Positions 1 through 8,172 of a stretch of 23,695 nt of DNA are shown piece after piece. The position numbers and the translations under genes are program-made. Below the pieces are notes generated by a model that worked only from the letters and a program-made list of their open reading frames with translations, was not told the DNA's origin and did no database searches. The stretch covers positions 1-23,695 of the forward strand of contig DATLEI010000016.1 in assembly GCA_035525375.1 (NCBI GenBank). Reading direction: 5' to 3'. The stretch's first letter is position 1; each line of letters starts with the position of its first letter. This DNA is from JALZBN01 sp035525375. Its GTDB lineage: Bacteria; Actinomycetota; Acidimicrobiia; Acidimicrobiales; AC-14.

Positions 1-82
1 CCCACGAGGGGTTGCCCCCTACACGCTCTCCAGGCGTGCCGGTTCGGCCGCTCCCGCATCCCTCCGCGTGCTGGCAGCAGGC

Positions 83-88
83 TACCCT
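83..88 (+). promoter_or_regulatory. possible -10 element of the SRP RNA gene
   Basis: TACCCT fits the TANNNT pattern of actinobacterial -10 elements and ends 10 bases before the first base of the closing stem of the SRP RNA. No convincing -35 is visible. The rest of 1-98 shows no gene or tRNA that I can support. Confidence 0.3.
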
Positions 89-98
89 GATCCCTCCG

Positions 99-239
99 AA
101 GGTCCGCCGTCTCACGCAGCGGCTGGGTCCTGCGCAACGGAACCCCGTGAAACGAGTCAGGGCCGGAAGGCAGCAGCTCTCAGCGGGTAGGTCCGTGTGC
201 CGCAGTCCAGCCTGGCCGCTGCGTCAGCCGGCGGACCTT
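99..239 (+). ncRNA. ffs: signal recognition particle RNA (4.5S/SRP RNA)
   Basis: This is the RNA scaffold of the signal recognition particle, which binds Ffh and targets nascent membrane and secreted proteins. The diagnostic apical domain is seen at about 155-182: GTCAGGGCCGGAAGGCAGCA, with the GGAA tetraloop at 165-168 and the asymmetric Ffh-binding loop. Flanking helices are clear: 99-109 pairs perfectly with 229-239 (11 bp), 115-123 pairs with 215-223 (9 bp), and 143-147 faces 184-188. The position just upstream of dnaX is the classical actinobacterial arrangement. Exact ends are inferred from the terminal helix. I see no separate Alu domain, so I treat it as an extended small-type molecule, but a longer form reaching further 5' is not excluded. 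Confidence 0.85.
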
Positions 240-247
240 CGATCCAC

Positions 248-300
248 CGAACCTGCGTGCAGACCAATCTGGTTTCCGGCGCGACCCGCACGCAGGTTCG
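248..300 (+). terminator. long hairpin between ffs and dnaX
   Basis: Perfect 13-bp inverted repeat: CGAACCTGCGTGC at 248-260 and GCACGCAGGTTCG at 288-300, with a 27-base spacer containing a small nested stem (ACCA 263-266, TGGT 270-273). It starts 9 bases after the SRP RNA and ends 56 bases before the dnaX start. A terminator or processing hairpin for the SRP RNA is most likely; no U-tract follows, so a structured dnaX leader is also possible. Confidence 0.5.
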
Positions 301-356
301 TTCACGGATGTCGGACGGGCGGCGGATGTCGCAGTTGGGGCGTACTGTGGCGCGCC

Positions 357-2162
357 GTGGCGTACCAGTCCCTCTACCGCCGCTACCGGCCCACCCGTTT
401 CGACGAGGTGCGGGGGCAGGACCACGTCACGCTCACGCTGCGCAATGCCGTCCGTGACAACCGGGTGTCGCACGCCTACCTGTTCAGCGGACCCCGAGGC
501 ACCGGCAAGACCTCGACGGCGCGCATTTTGGCCAAGGCCCTCAATTGCGCCGCGCCGGTCGAGGGCGAGCCGTGCGGGAAATGCGAGTCGTGCCTCGAGA
601 TCGCGGACGGACGCTCTCTCGACGTCATCGAGCTCGACGCGGCGTCGAACCGGGGCATCGACGCCATGCGCGACCTGGTGGCCCGAGTCTCGCTGGGGAC
701 GCCCGGACGGTGGAAGGTCTACATCGTCGACGAGGTCCACATGCTCACCACCGAGGCATCCAACACGCTCCTGAAGACGCTCGAGGAGCCGCCGGGTCAC
801 GTCATCTTCGTGCTGGCTACGACCGAGCCGCAGAAGGTGTTGCCGACCATCCAAAGCCGCACGCAGCACTTCGAGTTCCGGCTTTTGTCGACGGCCTTGC
901 TGGAGGAGCATCTTCGCTGGGTTGCCAGCGACGCTGGCCTGGACATTGCTCCCGAGGCCATCGAAATCGTGGCTCGCAAGGGAAGCGGCTCCGCGCGCGA
1001 TGCGTTGTCGGTACTCGATCAAGTAGCGGCTGCCGGCGGCGTCGAGAAGGAGCCGCCGTCGTCGGAACAGCTCATCGAAGCGCTGTGTGAGCATGATGCC
1101 GGCCAGGCGTTGGTCATCGTTGCCGAGCGGTGCAATGCCGGCCACGACCCCCGCCAACTCGTCCGGGAGTTGCTCGAACGGCTGCGCCAGGGCTTCCTGG
1201 CTCTGATGTCGAAGGGACTCGTAGGCCTTCCTGATGAGGAATTGGCGCGGGTGGAAGCCCAGGCGCGCCGGCTCGGTCCGGCGGCGACCGTACGGGCGAT
1301 GGAGGTCCTCGGCGACGCCCTCGTGGCCATGCGGGAAGCGCCTGACCCGCGTGTGCTCGTGGAGGTGTCGCTCGTACGGTTGTGCCGTCCCGACGCCGAC
1401 ACGTCACCCGGCGCGATCGTCGATCGGCTCGAGCGTTTGGAGCGGGCCATTGCCGGCGGCCAGTCGAGGCCCACGCCCACGCCGACGCCCGCGCCGCCAT
1501 CCGCACCAGCGTCGGCATCCTCCGGGCCTTCAGCGCCGCCCGCCGCCCCAGCAGCCGCCCCCGCCTCCCCGCCCGCCCCGATGTCGCCGACCAGCGCGGC
1601 GCGCGAAGCCCTCGCCGCCCGTCCTGCGCCGGCCCCACCGCCCCCGGCCCCGCCCGCGCCCCCTTCCGTTCCGAGCACTCAGGCGCGTCAGAGACCGCCC
1701 GCTTCAGTGCCCAAAAGCGCAAAGGAGAGCACCGCCACCACGGTCGCGCCGTTTCCTACCCGTGACGAGCTCACCCTTGCCTGGGGAGACGGCATCCTGG
1801 CCAAGTTGCCCCGCCGTTCGGCAGTGCGGTTCCAGGTTGGGCGCTTCGTGGGCGTCGAAAACGATGTTGCCGTCTACGCCCTGCCGAATCCGGTGCACCG
1901 TGACCGCTGTGAGGAGGTGCGCGCCGAGGTTGAACACGCACTCAGTGAGCACTTCAGGCGGCGCATCCCCCTGCGGGTGGTTGTCGATAGCGGCGCGACG
2001 CCAACGGCGTCCGAGGCCGCCGCCCCCGATCCAAAGGACCAGCCCGCCGCCGACGATGACGTCGATGTCGACGACCTCAGGGACGCGCCGCCGGGCACGC
2101 TAGCCTCGCCTGTAGATCACGTGTTGCAGGCGTTCGAAGGCGCCAAGGTCATCGAGGAATAA
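357..2162 (+). CDS. dnaX: DNA polymerase III subunit gamma/tau
   Basis: Clamp-loader ATPase of the replicative polymerase; it loads the beta clamp and ties the replisome together. The 601-aa product starts at GTG 357, which gives the canonical N-terminus (AYQSLYRRYRP). The frame stays open upstream to position 12, but that would run through the SRP RNA and encodes Pro/Arg-rich sequence unlike the family. Walker A is GPRGTGKT (residues 45-52); the zinc cysteines are C64, C73, C76 and C79; Walker B is IVDE with D125/E126; sensor 1 (LATTEPQKV) and the sensor-2 region GSARDALSVLDQ follow. A Pro/Ala-rich linker encoded at about 1470-1740 separates the clamp-loader core from a tau-like C-terminus. 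No good SD is seen before the GTG. It heads the dnaX-ybaB-recR-protease cluster. Confidence 0.95.
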   Translation: MAYQSLYRRYRPTRFDEVRGQDHVTLTLRNAVRDNRVSHAYLFSGPRGTGKTSTARILAKALNCAAPVEGEPCGKCESCLEIADGRSLDVIELDAASNRGIDAMRDLVARVSLGTPGRWKVYIVDEVHMLTTEASNTLLKTLEEPPGHVIFVLATTEPQKVLPTIQSRTQHFEFRLLSTALLEEHLRWVASDAGLDIAPEAIEIVARKGSGSARDALSVLDQVAAAGGVEKEPPSSEQLIEALCEHDAGQALVIVAERCNAGHDPRQLVRELLERLRQGFLALMSKGLVGLPDEELARVEAQARRLGPAATVRAMEVLGDALVAMREAPDPRVLVEVSLVRLCRPDADTSPGAIVDRLERLERAIAGGQSRPTPTPTPAPPSAPASASSGPSAPPAAPAAAPASPPAPMSPTSAAREALAARPAPAPPPPAPPAPPSVPSTQARQRPPASVPKSAKESTATTVAPFPTRDELTLAWGDGILAKLPRRSAVRFQVGRFVGVENDVAVYALPNPVHRDRCEEVRAEVEHALSEHFRRRIPLRVVVDSGATPTASEAAAPDPKDQPAADDDVDVDDLRDAPPGTLASPVDHVLQAFEGAKVIEE

Positions 2163-2167
2163 GGGAC

Positions 2168-2512
2168 ATGAGCTCAAATCAACCCGACATGAGCGAACTG
2201 CTGAAGCAGGCGCAGAAGATGCAGGAGCAGCTGATGCAGGCGCGCTCTGACGCCGCCGAGCAGGAGGTCGAGGGCCAGGCCGGCGGCGGCGCGGTCAAGG
2301 TCCGAGTGACCGGCGACATGGAGTTCAGGGGCGTGAAGATCGATCCCGGCGCGGTTGACCCGGCCGACGTCGAGATGCTCGAAGACCTCGTGCTCGCTGC
2401 CATCCGCGATGCAGTTACGAAGGCGGGAGAGGTGACCGAGGCGGCCATGGGCGGCCTCGACCTCGGTGGCCTCGGAGGGCCAGGCGGTCCCGGCGGCGGC
2501 CTGCTCGGCTGA
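2168..2512 (+). CDS. ybaB: YbaB/EbfC family nucleoid-associated protein
   Basis: Small (114 aa) DNA-binding protein of the YbaB/EbfC family, which forms dimers on the nucleoid and is almost always encoded between dnaX and recR. The N-terminal helix (MSELLKQAQKMQEQLMQAR) is typical, followed by the conserved core with GGGAVKV and the D-PxDVEMLEDLVLAAIRDA helix; the tail is Gly-rich. The ATG lies 5 bases after the dnaX stop with AAGGGA just in front, which supports this start. Its exact role (recombination or chromosome structure) is not settled for the family. Confidence 0.93.
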   Translation: MSSNQPDMSELLKQAQKMQEQLMQARSDAAEQEVEGQAGGGAVKVRVTGDMEFRGVKIDPGAVDPADVEMLEDLVLAAIRDAVTKAGEVTEAAMGGLDLGGLGGPGGPGGGLLG

Positions 2513-2524
2513 GGTGGCCCCACT

Positions 2525-3154
2525 TTGTACGCCGCGCCGGTCCAGACACTCATCGATCAGCTGGGCCGGCTGCCCGGGATCGGCCCGAAGAGCGCTCAGC
2601 GGGTTGCCTTTCATCTGCTGAAGCTGCCCAAGGAAGACGCGCTACAGCTCGCAGCCGCAATCACCGAAGCCAAGGACCGGGTGGCCTTTTGCAAGCGGTG
2701 CTTCAACGTCTGTGAGGGTCCGAGCGGCCCTCCGAGCGACGACCAGCGCCCCCAGTGCGAGATTTGCACCGACGACCGGCGCGACCCGACAGTCGTCTGC
2801 GTGGTCGAGGAACCGCGTGACGTCGTCGCGGTGGAGAAGACCCACGAGTTCCGGGGTCGCTACCACGTGTTGCAGGGAGCGATCAGCCCCCTCGAGGGGA
2901 TCGGTCCCGATCAGCTCCGGGTCAAGGAGCTGCTCGGTCGCCTCGATGATGAGGGCATCACCGAGGTCATCCTCTGCACCAATCCCAACATCGAGGGTGA
3001 GGCGACGGCGATGTACCTGGCGCGGCTTCTGAAGCCCTTGGGCGTGAAGGCGACGCGGATAGCCAGCGGGCTGCCCGTCGGCGGCGATCTCGAGTACGCC
3101 GACGAGCTCACGCTGGGCCGCGCCCTAGAAGGACGCCGAGAGCTCGACGCCTGA
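2525..3154 (+). CDS. recR: recombination mediator protein RecR
   Basis: RecFOR-pathway protein that helps load RecA onto gapped DNA. The 209-aa product has the N-terminal helix-hairpin-helix (LGRLPGIGPKSAQRVAFHLL, residues 13-32), a C4 zinc finger (C56, C59, C78, C81, with an insertion of about 10 residues between the Cys pairs), a Toprim domain (VVCVVEEPRDVVAVEKT) and the conserved GVKATRIASGLPVGGDLEY end. The start is TTG 2525, 12 bases after the ybaB stop; it gives the usual family N-terminus. The stop overlaps the next ATG (TGATG), so translation coupling with the protease gene is likely. Confidence 0.95.
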   Translation: MYAAPVQTLIDQLGRLPGIGPKSAQRVAFHLLKLPKEDALQLAAAITEAKDRVAFCKRCFNVCEGPSGPPSDDQRPQCEICTDDRRDPTVVCVVEEPRDVVAVEKTHEFRGRYHVLQGAISPLEGIGPDQLRVKELLGRLDDEGITEVILCTNPNIEGEATAMYLARLLKPLGVKATRIASGLPVGGDLEYADELTLGRALEGRRELDA

Positions 3155-4488
3155 TGCCGTCCGGACTCAGCTTCACGCTCTTCGGGATCCCGATTCGGAT
3201 CGATCCGTCCTTCTTCATGATCGCGGTGCTGTGGGGACTGGGGGAACGGCGCGTCAGCCTCATCGTCAGTTGGGTCGTCGTGGTCACGCTCTCAGTCCTG
3301 GCCCACGAGCTCGGTCACGCGATCACGTTCAAGATCTTCGATCGCCGCCCCAACATCGTCTTGCAGTGGATGGGTGGTCTCACGTTCGCGCCCGGCGTTC
3401 TCACGCCGGCGCGCCAGCTGATCGTCAGCTTGGCCGGACCGCTCGCCGGACTGCTCCTCATCGGGCTCCCCGCTTTCGCGATCGCCCAGGGAACGCTCGA
3501 CGACGGGTCGACCTGGGACGTCATCCTCAGTCAGGTCGTCTGGGTGAACATCGTGTGGTCGGTGTTCAATCTGCTGCCGGTGCTTCCCCTCGACGGGGGC
3601 CACGTCTGTGCGTCCGCGCTGTACTTCGTCGTCAGAGAGCGCGCCATGCGCATCGCCCACATCATCTCGATCGCGGTCGCAGCCGCGGGTGGCCTCTACG
3701 CCATTACCAATCCGAACTACATCTTCATCGCGCTCTTCGCCGGGTTCCTCGCGTACTGGAACTTCTCCCAGCTGAGTAAGGCGCGCCCGCAGGAAGATCA
3801 GCGCGAGTTCTACGAGGGCTTCAAGGCCATCGCCAGGTCAGACTTTGCTGAAGCGTCGAGACACGCCCAGCAGGTCATCGCCTCCGGGCCCGACGACCCG
3901 ACACTGGCGGCCGCGGTCGAGCTCGACGCGTGGGCCAAGCTGTACTCGGCTGACGTTGCCGGTGCCCGCGCCGCCCTGAACGGCCTGCCCCAGGGCAGGG
4001 TCCCGAACCAGTTTCTTGTCGGTTCTATTGCCATGGTCGAAGGGCGGACGGAGGACGCGCTCGGCGCGTTCTGCTCCGGCTTCAGGATGGTCCAGTTCGG
4101 CCCGTGGAGCCCGGTCGCAGCCGCGCTCATCGCCCGCACCGGCCAGGTCGAGCCGCTGCTCGATCGGCTGGCGGCCGATGACCAGGTCGGCGTCGGCGCC
4201 ATCGTCCAGTTCCAGTCGCATCTCCATTATGCCCAACGGTTCGCCGAGGCGGCACGCGCCGGCGAGCGCGCCTTCATGGCTGCCCCCGCCGAGCGAGGAC
4301 AAGTGGCTTACAACGTGGCCTGCGACTGGGCGCTGGCGGGCGATGCCGACGTCGCCATGGCGTGGCTGGAACGGGCCGTCGCGGAAGGCTTTGCCAGCCG
4401 CAGCCAGATCGACGACGATCCCGACTTGGCGTCGCTGCACAGCGACGGCCGCTACGAGGCCCTTCTGGCGAAGCTCCCCGGCACGTGA
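3154..4488 (+). CDS. M50-family site-2 protease-like membrane metalloprotease with TPR-like tail
   Basis: Intramembrane zinc metalloprotease of the M50/SpoIVFB-like group; the substrate is unknown. The 444-aa product has the zinc motif H51-E52-L-G-H55 in a membrane helix and the second zinc motif NLLPVLPLDGGH with D147, so the active site looks complete. Several hydrophobic segments occupy residues 1-200. The second half (about 210-444) is soluble and Ala/Leu-rich with helical-hairpin repeats resembling TPR. The start codon overlaps the recR stop by one base. Linkage to recR is positional only; I see no evidence that the protease acts in DNA repair. The stop codon lies within the first arm of a short repeat element. 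Confidence 0.88.
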   Translation: MPSGLSFTLFGIPIRIDPSFFMIAVLWGLGERRVSLIVSWVVVVTLSVLAHELGHAITFKIFDRRPNIVLQWMGGLTFAPGVLTPARQLIVSLAGPLAGLLLIGLPAFAIAQGTLDDGSTWDVILSQVVWVNIVWSVFNLLPVLPLDGGHVCASALYFVVRERAMRIAHIISIAVAAAGGLYAITNPNYIFIALFAGFLAYWNFSQLSKARPQEDQREFYEGFKAIARSDFAEASRHAQQVIASGPDDPTLAAAVELDAWAKLYSADVAGARAALNGLPQGRVPNQFLVGSIAMVEGRTEDALGAFCSGFRMVQFGPWSPVAAALIARTGQVEPLLDRLAADDQVGVGAIVQFQSHLHYAQRFAEAARAGERAFMAAPAERGQVAYNVACDWALAGDADVAMAWLERAVAEGFASRSQIDDDPDLASLHSDGRYEALLAKLPGT

Positions 4489-4575
4489 GCGAGCTTGCGA
4501 GCGAACCGACAAGCACAGCGTCCCCGCTCAGCGGGGCGGCCGCCAAAGGCGGCGGCCCTCTGAGCGAGCTTGCGA
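4486..4575. repeat. compound repeat element: direct repeats flanking two hairpins
   Basis: The 15-mer TGAGCGAGCTTGCGA occurs at 4486-4500 and 4561-4575. Between the copies are two hairpins: CCCCGC/GCGGGG (4522-4527, 4531-4536, loop TCA) and GCCGCC/GGCGGC (4539-4544, 4548-4553, loop AAA). The element supplies the protease stop codon and fills the gap before the exonuclease gene. It looks like a REP/MITE-type palindromic unit. It could also fold as RNA and act as an intra-operon processing or termination site. Confidence 0.6.
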
Positions 4576-4582
4576 TTCCCAC

Positions 4583-5473
4583 GTGAAGGTCCACCTCCTC
4601 GACGGCACCTACGAGTTGTTCCGGCACCACTTCGGGGCCAACCGTCCCGGCGCGCCGCCGACGGATGGTGACGATCCAGTCGCTGCGACGAGGGGTGTCC
4701 TGTGGAGCGTCGTCAACCTGTTGGACGAGGGAGTCACCCACCTCGGCGTGGCCACTGACCACATCATCGAGTCGTTCCGGAACGACCTGTGGCCGGGATA
4801 CAAGACCAGTGCCGGCATGCCTCCCGAACTGCTCAGCCAGTTCCCGTTGCTCGAGGATGCCCTGGGCGCGCTCGGCGTCGTTGTCTGGCCCATGGTCGAG
4901 CTCGAGGCTGACGACGCTCTCGCCGCGGCCGCAGCGACGGCCGCCGCCGACGCCGCGGTCGAGCAAATCATCATCATGACGCCTGACAAAGACCTCGCCC
5001 AGTGTGTCCGCGATGACCGCGTGGTGCAGCTGAACCGGCGGTCGGGCGCGGTCTCCGACGCCGACGGTGTATTCGTCCATTACGGGGTATGGCCCGAGTC
5101 GATCCCCGACTGGCTCGCCCTCGTCGGCGACTCGGCCGACGGGTTCCCCGGGCTTCCTGGATGGGGGAAGCAGTCGGCGAGCACGGTGCTGGCCCGCTAC
5201 ATGCACATCGAGGACATTCCAGTGAATCCTCGCACCTGGGACGTCGATGTTCGAGGCCGCGACAAGCTTGGCGCCACCCTTTCAGCGGGCCTCGAGCTCG
5301 CCTACTTGTTCAGAGACCTCGCCACCCTCAGAGCAGACGCGCCGGTACTGAAGCGCGTCGAGGAACTGCGCTGGCGTGGCCCTGGTCTGGAGCTGGCGGC
5401 AATGGGTGAGCGCCTTCGGGCACCGCGCCTAGCCGAGCGTGCCGCCACACTGGCTGGGCAACGATCGTCATGA
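4583..5473 (+). CDS. 5'-3' exonuclease (FEN/PolI N-terminal domain-like)
   Basis: Stand-alone 5'-3' exonuclease/flap-nuclease domain like the N-terminus of DNA polymerase I, probably acting on flaps or RNA primers. From GTG 4583 the 296-aa product begins VKVHLLDGTYELFRHHF, containing the first metal-binding Asp. It then shows LEADDALAAAA, MTPDKDLAQCV and the H3TH-like segment VGDSADGFPGLPGWGKQSA with further acidic ligands, in the correct family order. The reading frame is open further upstream, but that part overlaps the protease gene and the repeat element and lacks family features. No SD is obvious. The stop overlaps the next ATG by 4 bases (ATGA). Confidence 0.88.
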   Translation: MKVHLLDGTYELFRHHFGANRPGAPPTDGDDPVAATRGVLWSVVNLLDEGVTHLGVATDHIIESFRNDLWPGYKTSAGMPPELLSQFPLLEDALGALGVVVWPMVELEADDALAAAAATAAADAAVEQIIIMTPDKDLAQCVRDDRVVQLNRRSGAVSDADGVFVHYGVWPESIPDWLALVGDSADGFPGLPGWGKQSASTVLARYMHIEDIPVNPRTWDVDVRGRDKLGATLSAGLELAYLFRDLATLRADAPVLKRVEELRWRGPGLELAAMGERLRAPRLAERAATLAGQRSS

Positions 5474-7050
5474 ACGCCGGTAGCGTGAACGGCGACATGG
5501 AGCGCACGACCGACAAGGCCCTCGACGGGCTCCTGAAGCGCCGGGAGGAGGCGTACCAGGCCGGATCCGAGAAGGCGGTGGCGCGCCAGCATTCCCGCGG
5601 CAAGATGACGGCGCGCGAGCGGGTCGAGTACTTGCTCGACGACGGCAGCTTCACCGAGGTCGGACTGCTCGCTCGCCACCGGGCGACCGACGCGGGCCTG
5701 CTCGAACGTCCTTATACCGACGGCGTCATCACCGGATGGGGCACGGTCGACGGACGCCAGGTGTTCCTCTTCTCGCAGGACTTCACAGTCTTCGGCGGGT
5801 CTCTCGGCGAGGTCTTCGCCGAGAAGGTGCACGCGATCATGGATCAGGCCCAGCGGGTGGGCGCGCCGTTCATCGGCCTCAACGATGGCGCCGGCGCGCG
5901 TATCCAGGAGGGCGTTGTCTCGCTCGTCGCCTACGGCGAGATCTTCCGGCGTAACGCGGCCGCCTCCGGTGTGGTGCCCCAGATCAGCGTGATCATGGGA
6001 CCGTGCGCCGGCGGCGCCGTGTACAGCCCGGCTATGACCGACTTCGTCTTCATGGTGGAGGAGACGTCGTACATGTTCATCACCGGCCCTGACGTGGTGA
6101 AGACGGTCACCGGCGAGGACGTGACCCTCGAGGAGCTCGGCGGCGCGCAAACGCATGCCACCCGCTCTGGCGTCGCCCACTTCGTGGCACCGGATGACAA
6201 GTCGTGCCTCGACGAGGTGCGCCACCTGCTCGGATTCCTACCGTCCAGCAACCGCGACGCTCCGCCTCGCAAGGCGACTACAGACGATCCCTCCCGGCGC
6301 GCTCCGGAACTGTCGGGCTTCGTCCCCGACGACATCCACCTCTCCTACGACATGACCGAGGTGATCGAGAAGGTCGTCGACGACGGCGAGTTGTATCAAT
6401 ACTCACCACAGTGGGCGCGCAACCTGGTCTGTGGGTTCGCTCGCCTCGATGGTCATCCTGTGGGCATCGTCGCCAACCAGCCCGCGTTCCTCGCCGGTGT
6501 AATCGACATCGAGGCCTCTGAGAAGGGTGCTCGGTTCGTGCGCACCTGCGATTCGTTCAACATTCCGATCGTCACGTTCGTCGACGTGCCCGGCTTCCTG
6601 CCGGGAAGCGACCAGGAGCACGGCGGCATCATTCGCCAAGGGGCCAAGCTGCTCTACGCCTTCTGCGAGGCCACCGTGCCAAGAATCCAGGTCGTCACCA
6701 GGAAGGCCTACGGCGGCGCGTACGTCGTGATGAACTCCAAATCGATCGGCGCCGACCTCGCGTTTGCCTGGCCCACGGCCAAGCTTGCGGTGATGGGCCC
6801 GCAGGGTGTCGTGGAGATCATCGGCCGTCACGACATCGAGCAGGCGGTCAACCCCGAGGCCCGGCGCGCCGAGCTCATCGCCGAATACACCGAGGCCCAC
6901 GCCAACCCCTACCTCGCCACGGAAATGGGCTATGTCGATGACGTCATCGATCCCGGCGATACCCGCCCGATGTTGGTCAAGAGCTTGGCCATGCTGCGTT
7001 CAAAGCGCGCCGAGCAGCCGCGGAGGAAGCATGGCAACGTCCCCCTCTGA
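5470..7050 (+). CDS. acyl-CoA carboxylase carboxyltransferase (beta) subunit
   Basis: Carboxyltransferase subunit of a biotin-dependent acyl-CoA carboxylase (acetyl-/propionyl-CoA type), moving CO2 from biotin to acyl-CoA to feed fatty-acid or methylmalonyl-CoA metabolism. The 526-aa length is right for the family. Seen: the N-terminal HSRGKMTARERVEYLLD segment, the acyl-CoA site FIGLNDGAGARIQEGV, the oxyanion-hole region GPCAGGAVYSPAMTDF, MFITGPDVVKTVTGE, and the C-terminal half with VDVPGFLPGSDQEHGGIIR, AYGGAYVVMNSK and AVMGPQGVVEI. ATG 5470 overlaps the previous stop; a second ATG at 5497 is an alternative start. A biotinylated alpha subunit is not in the window. The 3' end overlaps a small epsilon-like gene. 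Whether it is PccB, AccD or another specificity cannot be told from sequence alone. Confidence 0.93.
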   Translation: MNAGSVNGDMERTTDKALDGLLKRREEAYQAGSEKAVARQHSRGKMTARERVEYLLDDGSFTEVGLLARHRATDAGLLERPYTDGVITGWGTVDGRQVFLFSQDFTVFGGSLGEVFAEKVHAIMDQAQRVGAPFIGLNDGAGARIQEGVVSLVAYGEIFRRNAAASGVVPQISVIMGPCAGGAVYSPAMTDFVFMVEETSYMFITGPDVVKTVTGEDVTLEELGGAQTHATRSGVAHFVAPDDKSCLDEVRHLLGFLPSSNRDAPPRKATTDDPSRRAPELSGFVPDDIHLSYDMTEVIEKVVDDGELYQYSPQWARNLVCGFARLDGHPVGIVANQPAFLAGVIDIEASEKGARFVRTCDSFNIPIVTFVDVPGFLPGSDQEHGGIIRQGAKLLYAFCEATVPRIQVVTRKAYGGAYVVMNSKSIGADLAFAWPTAKLAVMGPQGVVEIIGRHDIEQAVNPEARRAELIAEYTEAHANPYLATEMGYVDDVIDPGDTRPMLVKSLAMLRSKRAEQPRRKHGNVPL

Positions 7051-7165
7051 TGCCGAGGTCGCCGCGATCGTGATGGCGCTCGAGGTCCTTCGCCAGCAGG
7101 CCATCGAGGTCGCGCCGGCACCAACGGTTCCAGCGTGGCGATGGGGCGACAGGCGCGCATGGTGA
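7031..7165 (+). CDS. acyl-CoA carboxylase epsilon-like small subunit
   Basis: A 44-aa product in a different frame, starting at ATG 7031 inside the 3' end of the carboxyltransferase gene (20-base overlap, AGGAAGC just before the ATG). It begins MATSPSDAEVAAIVMALEVL and ends WRWGDRRAW. Actinobacterial acyl-CoA carboxylase epsilon subunits are tiny, directly follow the beta gene, and share an acidic E-x-AAxVxAL helix plus a Trp/Arg end, so the match in position and pattern is good. Such subunits stabilise or activate the alpha-beta complex. It is shorter than the best-studied examples and easily missed by annotation. Its stop overlaps the likely start of the next gene. Confidence 0.7.
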   Translation: MATSPSDAEVAAIVMALEVLRQQAIEVAPAPTVPAWRWGDRRAW

Positions 7166-8172
7166 TTGAGCTCACAACGATCTCCGACGACCATGCCGTG
7201 CTGCACGATGGCGTGCGCGTCGTGCGCGCCGATGGGCTGACGCCCGACACCGCCTACGAGATCGAGGGCGTGAAGTTCCGCACCTTGCCTCGTCCCGCAG
7301 GCGAGCGTCTGGCCACGGTGGCGACTGTCAACGACGTCCACTTCGGCGAGACCACCTGCGGCGACCTCCACGGGGTCGACCTTGGGCCGATCCTTCGGTC
7401 CGCGCCGGGCGAGCCGCCGTATCCCGAGACGATGAATCGGGCCGCAGCCGCCGAGATCGCCCTGTGTGAACCCGATGCCGTTGTTGCCAAGGGTGACCTC
7501 ACCGCCCACGGAAGCGAGGACCAGCTCCGGGCATTCCTCGACTGCTACGCCAGCGTCTTCGGCGATCGACTCTGGTACGTCAAGGGCAACCACGACGTAG
7601 TGAAGGGCGAGGACCACACGTTCAGCGCCCCGGCAACCATCGAGGTCGCTCTACCGGGCGTCACCCTCGCAGCCCTCGACACCTCCGTCCCCGGTGCGGC
7701 CGGCGGCGCGCTCTCGACTGATCAGCTGGAGTGGCTCGACGAGCTGGCGGCGCGCACTGACGCGCCGGTGCTCGTCTTCGGTCACCACCACTGTGACCTC
7801 GGACCCCCGTCGGCGGGTATCCGCTTGGCCGACTCCGAGCGCCTCATCGAGGTCGCGGCGCGCCGGCGCGCGATCAACGGCTACTTCGCCGGGCACACCC
7901 ATCGGAACCGGGTACAGCGATTTCCCGCGACCGGCGACGTTCCGTGGGCCGAGGTGTCGGCCACCAAGGACTTTCCCGGCGCGTGGGCCGAGTACCGGAT
8001 CTTCGAGGGTGGCATCCTTCAGGTCCTTCACCGGATCTCTGCACCCGACGCACTGGCGTGGAGCGAGCGCACCCGGGCAATGTTCGGCGGGCTCTACCCC
8101 GCCTATTCCTTCGGCCAGCTCGACGAGCGTTGCTTCCCGATCTGGCCCCGAGCAGCAAAGGTCCCCGCTTGA
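7159..8172 (+). CDS. calcineurin-like metallophosphoesterase
   Basis: Dimetal phosphoesterase of the calcineurin-like superfamily, of the kind that includes cyclic-nucleotide phosphodiesterases; the substrate is unknown. All motifs are present in order: NDVHFGE (D59, H61), AVVAKGDLTAHG, YVKGNHDVV, VLVFGHHHCD and GYFAGHTHRN. The first 50 residues, including LTPDTAYEIEG, resemble a small beta-sandwich/Fn3-like lead. I chose ATG 7159 (337 aa), which overlaps the stop of the small subunit gene; GTG 7135 and ATG 7141 are in-frame alternatives. No signal peptide is seen, so it is probably cytosolic. Confidence 0.85.
   Translation: MVIELTTISDDHAVLHDGVRVVRADGLTPDTAYEIEGVKFRTLPRPAGERLATVATVNDVHFGETTCGDLHGVDLGPILRSAPGEPPYPETMNRAAAAEIALCEPDAVVAKGDLTAHGSEDQLRAFLDCYASVFGDRLWYVKGNHDVVKGEDHTFSAPATIEVALPGVTLAALDTSVPGAAGGALSTDQLEWLDELAARTDAPVLVFGHHHCDLGPPSAGIRLADSERLIEVAARRRAINGYFAGHTHRNRVQRFPATGDVPWAEVSATKDFPGAWAEYRIFEGGILQVLHRISAPDALAWSERTRAMFGGLYPAYSFGQLDERCFPIWPRAAKVPA

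Noticed and set aside
1..98. Possible tRNA upstream of the SRP RNA
   Set aside because: GGTTCGG at 44-50 is not followed by a T-arm pairing or an acceptor stem that I can find.
12..356. N-terminal extension of the dnaX frame
   Set aside because: It runs through the SRP RNA, is Pro/Arg-rich, and family members start at the YQSLYRRYRP segment.
180..1157. Long minus-strand open frame opposite dnaX
   Set aside because: Arg/Leu-rich shadow of a high-GC gene; no family features and the plus frame is certain.
5302..6225. Long minus-strand open frame opposite the carboxyltransferase gene
   Set aside because: Composition typical of antisense shadows, no motifs or SD.
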